This document shows positions 22,798-32,000 of a stretch of 64,000 nt of DNA, in pieces. How positions within the stretch are numbered: the stretch's first letter is position 1; every line of letters starts with the position of its first letter. Position numbers and translations under genes: made by a program. Source of the DNA: Pyrenula massariospora (taxonomy: Eukaryota; Ascomycota; Eurotiomycetes; Pyrenulales; Pyrenulaceae); NCBI GenBank assembly GCA_021030905.1, contig JAGFMI010000007.1, positions 1,054,001-1,118,000 of the forward strand. Reading direction: 5' to 3'. The notes beneath the pieces are model-generated. The model was given only the letters and a program-made list of their open reading frames with translations. It did no database searches and was not told the DNA's origin.

Positions 22798-25050
22798 TCA
22801 TTCAAAGTCCACATTCCAGTCCTGAGTATTACCAGAACCAATCAAGTAGTCCAGAGGAAGGTCAGTATTAGATCCCATTAGGCTTGGATCCATAGTGTAC
22901 TGTGAAGTATTTGTCTCCGGCATGACGGGCCAAGAGGTATACTCATTGGAGTTATCACAATATGGTGTAGCCATCTGATCCCAATGCTGTGTATTGTTCG
23001 GCACGAAAGTCTGGGGAGACATGCCGACTACTTCACCACCACTCACAGGTGGCACACAGGAGGTGCGACTCTGGTAGCCGCTGTCGTTTAGGTTTTCGTT
23101 CTGCGGTGTTGGAAATGTGTCAGATTGGAAATGGCTGACACCTGTGCCTGGGAGCTGCCAACTTTGAGCAGTATTTTCATTGATATTGGCCCCATTAGGT
23201 TTTGAAGCTCTTGAATCGTCGAAATTTGGTTCGGTGGACTGCGATGACAACAGAGATGCGTTGGGAAGCGGCTGGTGATCACTTCCATTCCCATGATACC
23301 GCTGGTCGACGGCCGCAGGTTGCGTCAATTCTTCATCCGTCAGCCGAACTGTCTCATTAGTACCTTGGCCTGACTGATATCTCGTATTTGGCTGAGTGTT
23401 TCGGTTCTTGTCTTGATTACGTCGCCGAGCGTTGGCTCTGTCTGCGCCTACAGGCGTCGACAGCACCCTTGTCGTGTTTTGGCCCCTAGCATTGGCGCGG
23501 CTTTGCAGATGCGGAGTATTATGACGGCGACTAGTGCGAGGATCTCCCTCAAAACGAGGCGAAGACCGAGCATGGTTAGCAGCCTTAGACTTTCGTCTCG
23601 GCGTCTTTTGACGCGATCCTTGCTGTTTCGATGGCTCCACTCGAGGAACCAATGGCAAAGTATGGCCGGTGATACCTATCTCAGGGTTCATTGGATAGAA
23701 GTGGACCAAGGGTTTACCCCATGGATCAAAGATCAGGTGACGATGGTATTGATCTGGTGGGAAAAGGGGGAAGGAAACATCGTCGTTAACAGGACGTCCC
23801 CGTAGTATGTCGACGTACTTCTCCAAACCGCTCCAGTGGGGAGGGGGTTGAAAGTGAGTCCTTCGACGTTGCTGAAGCCCGGAATTGGGCTCTTGAAGGC
23901 CATTGTCACTAGCTGGACCGTGTATTTTGATTGACGTGTCCTTGTGATCGGTCTTCAATTTTTTGGCTCGACGAACCGGTTGCGGCTGAGAAGCTTCTCT
24001 ACCGCGGAAGGAAGGAGTCGAGTCGTCAATGTTGCAGCCAGGCCCATCATCAAGATCCGATGAAGAGCCTGTTGAGTCATAGCTCCTCTTCTTCCTCTTG
24101 TCATGTTTTTGTTGCTGCACTTGATGGCTTGGTTTCAGAGCTTGGGAATGTGCAAGTTTGTATGAAGGCCAAAGGCTTTCTTCGTCTTCTTCATCGATGT
24201 CTCTGGCACTTCTATTGGGACTATCAATCTTAGAGCGATGTTGCGAGGGAATCGGAACCTGTGCACTGTGGGGAGAGCGTTGTCCAACTCTGTTGTCATT
24301 CCTCTGTGTCTGCTGCAGATATGGTCCGAGATATGTGGTGCTGTTGATTAGTGCGGCGATGTCGGTGTCCTCTCTGCCATTACGTGTCTGCGGCGCTCTG
24401 AACTCCTTTTGATGATTGCCTGGATTTTTGTCGTGCCTGCATCCCTCCCCAATATTTGAATGGTTCTTTTGCTTCTGAGAGGTTGGATAGAAAGGTTCTT
24501 GTAGAATTGGTTTTGCTCCATTTTCATATCTCTCTGGGAAGACGGACGTCGACCTATCCTTGATGGGATTTAACAGTCCTCGTTGCTCAGGAATACCAAT
24601 TTCAAACTCTGAATGACGACTGTTAGGCCGAACACTGGATTGACTCCGACCGTACGATCGATTGTCGGGAACCGAGTTCATTACGTCGAAATAATGTCCA
24701 TCATAGCCTGAAAGGCTGTCGAAATCAGGAACCGCTTCACCATTGAACCGATTTTCCTGCACAAGATCGGCGGTCTCCGAGTGGACACTCTCAGTCATGA
24801 TAGGATCTGTGCCCATTGCTAAAAGGCCACCATCGTTGGTGGGATGGAGCATATTATCATGAGACTGAATGTTGTGGGTATCGATTTCTTGGGAGCTTCC
24901 GTTGCTTGTGCTTTCCGTGCTTGATCTTGGAGACATTTCCATTAAACGCGGGTCTTGAAAGGAGCTAGAAGCGTCTACAGCACTGGATGCTGTATCGATA
25001 TTCAGGGTTTGGGAGACAATAATGTTCAAGATAACTTCATAGTAGTGCAA
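22798..25050 (-). CDS. Large disordered basic protein, unknown function
   Basis: An uninterrupted frame of 750 codons whose composition (Ser, Asn, Gln, Arg, Pro) is that of a mostly disordered protein. Candidate nuclear signals include KHDKRKKRSYD and RRAKKLKTDHKD. The only segment that looks folded is WSGLEKYVDILRGRP plus FPPDQYHRHLIFDPWGKPLV and HFYPMNPEIGITG (about residues 400-460). The frame has no ATG near 25050 and stays open upstream to about 25190 with coding-like sequence (FRAIKENKNWARPLHYYEV), so a further 5' exon is needed. A frame at 25252-25482 is the candidate. Position between the two paralogue pairs puts it in the accessory island. I cannot assign a role. Confidence 0.55.
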   Translation of the reverse strand: MHYYEVILNIIVSQTLNIDTASSAVDASSSFQDPRLMEMSPRSSTESTSNGSSQEIDTHNIQSHDNMLHPTNDGGLLAMGTDPIMTESVHSETADLVQENRFNGEAVPDFDSLSGYDGHYFDVMNSVPDNRSYGRSQSSVRPNSRHSEFEIGIPEQRGLLNPIKDRSTSVFPERYENGAKPILQEPFYPTSQKQKNHSNIGEGCRHDKNPGNHQKEFRAPQTRNGREDTDIAALINSTTYLGPYLQQTQRNDNRVGQRSPHSAQVPIPSQHRSKIDSPNRSARDIDEEDEESLWPSYKLAHSQALKPSHQVQQQKHDKRKKRSYDSTGSSSDLDDGPGCNIDDSTPSFRGREASQPQPVRRAKKLKTDHKDTSIKIHGPASDNGLQEPNSGLQQRRRTHFQPPPHWSGLEKYVDILRGRPVNDDVSFPLFPPDQYHRHLIFDPWGKPLVHFYPMNPEIGITGHTLPLVPRVEPSKQQGSRQKTPRRKSKAANHARSSPRFEGDPRTSRRHNTPHLQSRANARGQNTTRVLSTPVGADRANARRRNQDKNRNTQPNTRYQSGQGTNETVRLTDEELTQPAAVDQRYHGNGSDHQPLPNASLLSSQSTEPNFDDSRASKPNGANINENTAQSWQLPGTGVSHFQSDTFPTPQNENLNDSGYQSRTSCVPPVSGGEVVGMSPQTFVPNNTQHWDQMATPYCDNSNEYTSWPVMPETNTSQYTMDPSLMGSNTDLPLDYLIGSGNTQDWNVDFE

Positions 25051-25251
25051 GGGACGGGCCCAATTCTTGTTCTCTTTGATGGCTCTGAAATTTCTGGCAC
25101 AGTTTGGAGAAAATGGAGGGACAATAGGTGATTGTTGAAGAGATTGGGATTGAAGAAGTCTTATAGAATGGACTTCGGTACCAGATGTGTCTCACAAAAT
25201 TGAAAGGGCTAAAGGAAGCGCAAATGGAGTTGGAATTTAAGCTAACGATGT

Positions 25252-25482
25252 TTAAAGTGAGTCTAGGTCCGGGAAGAGGCCTCTAAAAGCCTGCCTACTG
25301 AGTATGGTGAAGCCAAGATTCACCAGGTGATAAGAGTAACCCCAAATGGTACCAGTAATTGAGACGCGTCCCTCACTGGTGGGATGCCTGCTACCCTTAT
25401 CTCCCATTATTTCACTGTCATGGAAGGAGCGGAGTTTATGCCCTGCAAGGAAAGGGACAGGGCTGTCAAAACCGATCCTCAT
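25252..25482 (-). CDS. Candidate first exon of the 22798-25050 gene
   Basis: ATG at 25482 opens a 76-codon frame (MRIGFDSPVPFLAGHKLRSF, then GTIWGYSYHLVNLGFTIL) just upstream of a large gene that lacks its own start. Composition is protein-like and strand agrees. I did not find a splice pair that joins the two in phase, so it could also be a chance frame. Confidence 0.3.
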   Translation of the reverse strand: MRIGFDSPVPFLAGHKLRSFHDSEIMGDKGSRHPTSEGRVSITGTIWGYSYHLVNLGFTILSRQAFRGLFPDLDSL

Positions 25483-26489
25483 ATCGACATAGCGGACTTA
25501 TGCCAGCTCAAACTTCGTACACTGATGAAGACAAGGTGGATATAGAATTGATGTGATCATCTAAAAATGTTCATGCCGTATAACCAGCAACTAATATTTG
25601 TGCTATGGATTGTAAGCACACGTTGGGATGTTCATTCCTTTTGTCTGAAAAGAGAGATGTTGAAAGCCGAAAATTTCGAGCTATATACATACCGACCGTT
25701 TCTGCGCACGAAAATCTTCATATCGACAATTAGGTGAACGTTGGAAAAATTGCCCGTGCATTTCATTGCAGCAGGATGTTCGTGTACGTCGACAGAGATG
25801 ATATGCTGGCGTATAGAATGTATGTTAACGCAGACGGTTGTATGTTATGAGGGTTCGATATGGCAAATCTTTGAGCGTTGACTGACCTGCTTACTCTTCT
25901 TCGGCGAGTGTATCTATGGAAAGCTTGATTTGGATAGATTGTTGGCTCGTAGGCTTCCATCAAAGCTTTGATCTTGACTCTTTGCAATGAGTAGCTCCTC
26001 CAGCCCTTTTCCAACAATTTCATGGAGCCTTAATCTGGTCTAGCCTATGAAACTAGAGCAACGATCAATTTTATAGTTCCAATCGCTAGGTCTGAAGGCA
26101 ATAGCTTCATAAATTAACTTTTCGATAGCCTCAGCCAGAGAATGACGGCTCAATTATTGACTTCAGAATTTTGGGAAGACATTTCTTCATGGAAACGAAG
26201 TGCGTAGCAGTTTCTGGAATCATATCAATTAAATTTTAAAACGAAGTTTGTACCAAAGCACCACCTTCAAAGATACAAAATTGTTGTATGAATAATTTTT
26301 CAGCGCATCTGTATCTACTTGTCCGCAAAACAACCCTTTTTCAGGCAAGAAGTCGTCCTAATTACCTATCGTGGTCTTTGACACTCACAGGAAATCTTTG
26401 CTGTAGGCTTTCAGCCCCGCTTCCAGGCTTGAACATAGTTCGGCACATCCACTATGCGAGGCCATGCAAGGTCCCATAGCACCCTACCT
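25483..26489. other. Gene-poor stretch, nothing supported
   Basis: About 1.0 kb. One 86-codon minus-strand frame (25763-26023) has no family signal. The segment near 26030-26330 is A+T-rich relative to the flanks. Confidence 0.35.
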
Positions 26490-27116
26490 CTACCCGAAGA
26501 ATTGCTTGAACAGCTCTTGATCATCAAGCTGAGCCTGGAAAGCTGCATCCATAGCTGCATCCTCTTCGGCTGTAGGCCCAACAACCGGTCCGAGAGTAGT
26601 CTCCTTTGAGTGTTGGTGCGTGAGACTAACGTCATCCTGCTTCGAAAGCGTCCTTTGATCTCCTTTGTGCACCATTAAATTACCTACGAGAGGTTTGAGT
26701 ATTCCTGCTGATGACCGTGTAGCTGTTGGTGATGGAAGGGAATCGTTTATTTCATTTGTCTGATGATTCGGCTCAAGGTTTGCATCAGTCTTCCTCTTAC
26801 TGACACATTCTGAAAGCTTTCCGCTGGTCGTGCCCTCGGTGGAGTCTGGGTGCTTTTCAATTTCCTGTTCTCGCGCGTCAGCATTGTTAGGGCTCGATTC
26901 TTCTTCAACGGACTTGGAGGCTTTGTTTCTTGAAACTCTTGAGATGCGTCGTTGATTGCTTCTGCGCCACTCTAAGACCTTCTCAAGATCTCTCTCTGGA
27001 GCTGGACCAAGGGATCGAAGTGCTCGGCGACTACTTCTCCTTGTTCTAAAGTCAAGCATTATCGGAAGTGGCTGTTGCAAGAATGACTCTCCAAAAAAGG
27101 TCTCGTGTGCTGCCAC
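26490..27116 (-). CDS. Small charged hypothetical protein
   Basis: A frame of 208 codons, with the first ATG at 27059 (189 residues, MLDFRTRRSSRRALRSLGPA). The coding-like lead before it (HETFFGESFLQQPLPI) may come from an upstream exon through an acceptor near 27110. The N-terminal third is Arg-rich and helical (ERDLEKVLEWRRSNQRRISR). The middle is disordered. The C-terminus is an acidic amphipathic stretch (EEDAAMDAAFQAQLDDQELF, then KQFFG). I do not recognise it. It lies in the accessory island, head to head with the family B gene at 27608. Confidence 0.5.
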   Translation of the reverse strand: MAAHETFFGESFLQQPLPIMLDFRTRRSSRRALRSLGPAPERDLEKVLEWRRSNQRRISRVSRNKASKSVEEESSPNNADAREQEIEKHPDSTEGTTSGKLSECVSKRKTDANLEPNHQTNEINDSLPSPTATRSSAGILKPLVGNLMVHKGDQRTLSKQDDVSLTHQHSKETTLGPVVGPTAEEDAAMDAAFQAQLDDQELFKQFFG

Positions 27117-27607
27117 AAGGGATATCTTCCCTCAAGATTTGGACGATTGTTAAACAAAAATGTTTCAACAGCGTCGGGAGATCACATTTCTCGGTATATA
27201 TTTATTTCAGGAAAGAAGTCCTGAAAAGGCAAACACCCATGGCTTCTAAGCTTGACTGCGGGAGTGCATTCAATTGTCACCTGCTAGATTCCGTGAAAGT
27301 ACACCATAAAAATCCAGAACATGACTGATGCAAAATAAGATCGCTCACCATAAGGGTCGCCCTGTTGATGAAAAGCAATACTTTCACCTATTTTCATTTT
27401 CACCGATACTCATCACAGAGTTAATTAGGCTCAAGCGAATTAAACTAGTGATAATATCATTAGATACATTTATCTATGCTAGACAAGACTAGCGGCGTTG
27501 ACTGGACTCACTATTTTGTCTCTTCCTGCACAGCAGTCCGGAATTTCAAACGAGAACCTAGATCGCGTCAGGAGAACCTCAAGCATCGGCGATTGCCACT
27601 CACAGTC
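27117..27607. promoter_or_regulatory. Divergent region upstream of the family B plus-strand gene
   Basis: About 490 bp between divergent genes. The frame of the 27608 gene is open to 27476, but the ATG at 27608, in the context cagtcATGg, is the more credible start. Nothing else was identified. Confidence 0.35.
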
Positions 27608-29857
27608 ATGGACCCATCGCATTTCTTTCGGCATGATCATGGATCCCCTCAAGATTCTAATTCTAGATACCCTCAAGCTCCTCAATACTCCTCTTTGTCC
27701 CGTGAAGGAGGTCGCACTCAGCAGAGATACTATCCTTCGTACAACCCACCCGTCGGACAATCTCAGCTGCCTTCAAATGATTGGAACCGAGCTGGTTTCC
27801 ATCCAAGTCCTGCATCCAGGTTGAGAAATCCTTCGTTAAGACAGACTAGTCGACCTTTGCGTCCCCTTGGATCTTCTAGTCGAGACTCGAGAATAGCGGA
27901 ATTCCGCAGCGCTGAAGATTTTCCTCATACCCCTCTAGCAGATCCTTCGAATAGGTCATCAATCAGCAGTGACCGACCTCACAGGCTAGAACACAGAACC
28001 GGTTCGACAGCTCCGGACAATTTGTCTAGTCAACAGGATACTAAAGGCGTTCCTTTAGGGCAACGAGCACCCCAAACAAACAAAGCTCTCCTGTCTACCC
28101 ACCGCGGTACCAAGCGTGGATTTGTCGAAGAGGGCGATTCCATGACAGGTTCATTGAGCCGCAACGACAAGGAGAAGATTCTAGAATTTCTTAAGGCTTG
28201 GTGCATGGATAAATTTCAAAAAGATATCGATCAGGTCCCTTATGCCGCGGTCAAGGGATGGCAAGAGCACCTCGAAGACAAGGCTGCAAAGCGCAAGCAA
28301 GATGGAAGAATACAATATTTACCAAGCTTCGAAACACTTCAGGAGAATCGGCACCAGCAAGTCCCACAAAACACTAACAGGGATCGCGATCCCCCGACAG
28401 GCTCTTCAAAGAAGCAAAAGAGATCTCACGCAGATCAAGCCGATGTCACAAGGGTAGGGGATGGCGCCTCATACCATCATTCGATCAGTGAGCAAGATAA
28501 GCCAAACAGCACACAAAACTTTGGTTCCAAGCCAGCAACCTCCGCCTCTTCAAGAGATTTCTCAGACCCTCGGGACGGCGCAACGAAAGAGCGCAGCATC
28601 ATCAATCCTACACCAGCATTGGCAAGAAAACGAAAAAGTGATGGTCAAATGTCTCATATTCTGGAGTATCATCATTCAGGACAGGAAAACACCATGAGAA
28701 AATATCAATCGTCGCAAGGAGCACCTACATCGACCTCGCTTCATCAACCTGAAAGCCTGATACCTAGTGCGGGACCTCCCATTATTAGAAACTCTGCCAG
28801 TGTCCGTGGAACACAACCTCAAGATAGCAGAAAGCGACATGCCGACGACTCATCAGAATATTCACGAAAACGCGCTAGGAAGGAGCAAGACTCGAGAGAC
28901 AGATCCAACGAGCCGCCCATTTCACATCCTTCCCCACCGTCAGCCCCGAGTGATGGCGCCAAGGCATCTACGCAGCGTAGTGAAGGCAATGCAGATCTGG
29001 TATCATTCGGATTCGAAGCACATGATCCTCCCACCTCCCAGTCGCAATCGCAACCACCCTCTGCACAGAAAGCTAGCAGCGGACCAGCTATAACATCCAC
29101 CATGGGCTCAGTCCAGCAACATCCTTCTTCTTCTCTCGATGGCATTCCCTACCCACTTCCCAAGATCTATATACCAGGTGAACGCGTCCCACAGTGGTAC
29201 ATCGACACAACGAAAGAATGGGTAGTAAAAAACCTCACCTTCCAACCCAACGGCCCAGCCATTGCCCCAAATGGAGGTTCCAGACTCGACGCACAAGCCT
29301 TCACACAGTCCCTCCGGACCCCAGACGAAATATCCGAGCCCATAACCAGCAAGGCAGATCCAAATCTCGTCATGACCGAGGACCTTGACCGTAGTCTGCA
29401 CGGCGCAATCATGAAAGCTGCCGTCGAAGACCCCAACAGCCACGTCCATCGCGGGAAGAACGGTGCTGCAAAGACGATGCAGACGCTCGACCCGAATACG
29501 GAAGGCGGGTATTATGTCCTAGGCGCCATCCGTAGGGTCAGTGTGGATCAGTGGGTCGACTGGGCAGCCCTGAAGCGGAGGCAGTTCCAGCTTTATTACA
29601 GGGATTTCGAGTGCATTCATGAAGCGTGGGCTTGGTGTCCACAGCTTTCGTTGTTGAGAGGGCCGAGTGCGGCCGGTGGGGGACGGTTTGGGTTCATCGA
29701 TGGTATTCCACAGTATGGTGAGGATGGAGCTGTCGTACAGAGTCAATCGTGGGTGATGAATCAGGATAGATTCGTTGATGATGGGAAGATCTGGATGGAC
29801 CTGGAGTTGAGCAAAGCTGGAGGGTGGTGTGTGAGCTTCTACAAGGGCGTGCACTGA
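27608..29857 (+). CDS. Paralogue family B, plus-strand copy: long disordered protein with conserved C-terminal domain
   Basis: A single exon of 749 residues from the ATG at 27608. Residues 1-180 and 250-510 are Ser/Pro/Gln-rich and disordered. A helical segment DKEKILEFLKAWCMDKFQKD lies near 185-235. The C-terminal about 235 residues form the part shared with the convergent gene 29922-31043. Shared landmarks are TTKEWVVKN, AFTQSLRTPDE, VEDPNSHVHRGKNGA, TLDPNTEGGYYVLGA, DWAALKRRQFQLYYRDF and EAWAWCPQLSLLRG. Basic clusters (SKKQKRSH, SRKRARKE) suggest a nuclear protein. I know no family with this signature. Only 64 bp separate its stop from that of its paralogue. Confidence 0.7.
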   Translation: MDPSHFFRHDHGSPQDSNSRYPQAPQYSSLSREGGRTQQRYYPSYNPPVGQSQLPSNDWNRAGFHPSPASRLRNPSLRQTSRPLRPLGSSSRDSRIAEFRSAEDFPHTPLADPSNRSSISSDRPHRLEHRTGSTAPDNLSSQQDTKGVPLGQRAPQTNKALLSTHRGTKRGFVEEGDSMTGSLSRNDKEKILEFLKAWCMDKFQKDIDQVPYAAVKGWQEHLEDKAAKRKQDGRIQYLPSFETLQENRHQQVPQNTNRDRDPPTGSSKKQKRSHADQADVTRVGDGASYHHSISEQDKPNSTQNFGSKPATSASSRDFSDPRDGATKERSIINPTPALARKRKSDGQMSHILEYHHSGQENTMRKYQSSQGAPTSTSLHQPESLIPSAGPPIIRNSASVRGTQPQDSRKRHADDSSEYSRKRARKEQDSRDRSNEPPISHPSPPSAPSDGAKASTQRSEGNADLVSFGFEAHDPPTSQSQSQPPSAQKASSGPAITSTMGSVQQHPSSSLDGIPYPLPKIYIPGERVPQWYIDTTKEWVVKNLTFQPNGPAIAPNGGSRLDAQAFTQSLRTPDEISEPITSKADPNLVMTEDLDRSLHGAIMKAAVEDPNSHVHRGKNGAAKTMQTLDPNTEGGYYVLGAIRRVSVDQWVDWAALKRRQFQLYYRDFECIHEAWAWCPQLSLLRGPSAAGGGRFGFIDGIPQYGEDGAVVQSQSWVMNQDRFVDDGKIWMDLELSKAGGWCVSFYKGVH

Positions 29858-29921
29858 TGATGTCGATCTCTTTGGCCAGCCTGAGGAGAATCATTCCTTG
29901 GACTAGAATGAGAATAAAATA

Positions 29922-31043
29922 TTAATTGTTGGATGAAGATTGCTCAACCTTCTCGATCCAATCCTCAATCCAATGGTTCAGCTCGGACTGTGTACGACCA
30001 CGTTGCTCCTGAGCCTTCATCAATGTACCAGGGAATAGTCCTTCGTAGATAGTTACTGTCCATTCACCATTCTGACCCATCACCGGCTGCATCCAAATTT
30101 TATCCTCCTGTACAAAACACGTGGAGACAAGTCCATGCAAAGACTTGTCTCCCGTCAAACGGCTCCATTGAAGCCTCTTTAACAAAGTCTCAGACCACTC
30201 TCCAATGGTACATCCTTTAAGAAGGGGTAAAGGCGGGCACCATGCCCATGCTTCACGAGTGCATCTGAAGGAGCGGAAAAATGGCATGAATTGCTGTCTT
30301 TTAAGAGCAGACCACATTTGGTAGTAGCTGATCGCGGTATCTGTCGATGGTATCAGAGTAGCGTCAGGGGTGCTTAGCCGCAAGTGTCGAATGGTTGTAT
30401 CAAGAGCTATTTTAAGATTTTTCGTGGCCGTGAGGGATTTTCGGGCATTCATCGAAGGATGGCCTGGAGTCTTTATGTCTTTCTCGTCGAAGTTCCATAT
30501 ATTAGGCGTTTTATTGGACCCAAGAAAAGAGTGAAGGGCATAATAGCCTCCTTCTGTGTCTGGGTCAAGGGTTTCCAGCGTCACATCAGCCTCATCCTGG
30601 CCGACTTGCAAATGACTATTGGGGTCCTTCATGGCCACTCCGGCCAAAATGCGATCAATCGCCTCGTCAAGCTTTCTATTTTGTACCAAGTTGATTTTAT
30701 TCCCCCACTTTTCATCAAAAGCATTCAGTTCTTCCTGACTCCTCAAGGATATTGTGTATAATCGAGCATCGTGCTGGTTTTTTCCGCCAATGCCAATTGC
30801 TTTGCCGTCAGGCATGTCGAAAATCATACGCTTCCGTATAAAATTTTTGGTGGTAGCAATGAATTCTGCCGAGGCACAGGGGTAACCAGGATCTTCGGAT
30901 GGCGTCTCCTAGATGCATCTATCACTGACATCTTCTTCGCCTAGGCTCTCAAGAGGCCGCATGGCTGCTTCTTCGGAGGCGCTTGCTTGAGTAGGAATAT
31001 CGGGATCAACGACTGGCTCTTTCTCAGAGGAATGATAGCTCAT
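29922..31043 (-). CDS. Paralogue family B, minus-strand copy, with an in-frame TAG near its 5' end
   Basis: The shared domain aligns from FIATTKNFIRKRMIFDMPDG through VAMKDPNSHLQVGQDEA, TLDPDTEGGYYALHS, MWSALKRQQFMPFFRSF and EAWAWCPPLPLLKG to the stop at 29922. It has an insertion of about 60-70 residues that the plus-strand copy lacks. Homology begins upstream of the ATG at 30827, so that ATG is probably not the original start. The same frame runs back to an ATG at 31043 (MSYHSSEKEPVVDPDIPTQA) but is broken by TAG at 30909-30911. A 105-nt intron ending at this TAG (weak donor gtcgtt) would keep phase; a stop mutation is the alternative. Function is unknown. Confidence 0.6.
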
Positions 31044-32000
31044 ATCGATCTTAGTAAAAAATGCTAACAGAAAATTTTCGGACCTCTTTTCCTCCTTTAA
31101 AGAAACACAAATGCTGTTAGTGCGTCAAAACGATGCTTAAGCGAGGTAGCGGTCAAAGAACAGCAGCCTTGGGTCTCTGCCGCGATGTATTGGTCGCCGC
31201 TTCTCCGTTTTCACTCCGAGACGGGAAGGATTAATCCAATCCGCCGTCCACCTTCCGTTTTCTAGCACTTCATCCCTGCGTGTACTACTGAAAATAAGTA
31301 TAGTGCAGCTAGACAGTCTCGTCATTGTCATTACCATCTCAAGTCACCTACTGGGAAGAAACTAGCTCCTGATGGAACAGTGAGTCCGGCAGTAAGTGTG
31401 CTTATGCATTCACGAACGCTTGGCTTCTGTACTTGGAGTACTCCAACAACCAAGGAAACAGAATCTGAGAGCAGAGTTATTAGCCTCATGGCTGTCTTCT
31501 ACTCTTCTAGCGAGCATGGCGTATATTTATTTGAGGCAGGTAAGGTGGTACTGATGGCCTCGTGAGGTGCGAGGAGGAAATTATAGGGATGCGTGGCCGC
31601 AAAGTGCGTACTTACATTTAGCAGTGGTTTACTTCATTAATTATTTCGCGGAATAGTCAAAAATCCACGCACTTTGCAGCCAATACCTTTAAGAGTGCTG
31701 CACGAATTTTGTTTGCTCTCTTATAAACTATCGTGATGATACTCTTCAAAGGCTACAAATTTCCACCGATCTCAAGGCCATGTTACTGTTGAATTCTTCA
31801 TACAGGACGTGGATATGCTTTTTTCTACTTCACTCTTCATATGAAGACTTATTTCCGCTGTTCCTGATCATCGCACGAGGCATCTGCTGATGTCGCGTAA
31901 TTAGAAGCGGCGACCTACTCACCCGTATAATTTAACCCATCTCTAGAATTGGGACGAAATATCATTCTGGTACTCTTATTTGCTTTGAAATTCCGGCTGC
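31044..32000. other. Intergenic region between accessory island and PKS-NRPS
   Basis: About 960 bp with no supported gene. It contains the fold-back element listed separately and the 3' flank of the PKS-NRPS. Confidence 0.4.
31594..31682. repeat. Short fold-back element with 16-bp inverted ends (MITE-like)
   Basis: TGGCCGCAAAGTGCGT at 31594-31609 is matched by its reverse complement, with one mismatch, at 31667-31682. The 57 bp between are A+T-rich. Size and structure fit a miniature inverted-repeat element or a simple hairpin. No clear target duplication is visible. Confidence 0.4.

Noticed and set aside
12496-32000. Mobile or virus-like element as the source of the accessory island
   Set aside because: No reverse transcriptase, integrase, transposase, capsid-like frame or long terminal repeats were found; only a short fold-back sequence is present.
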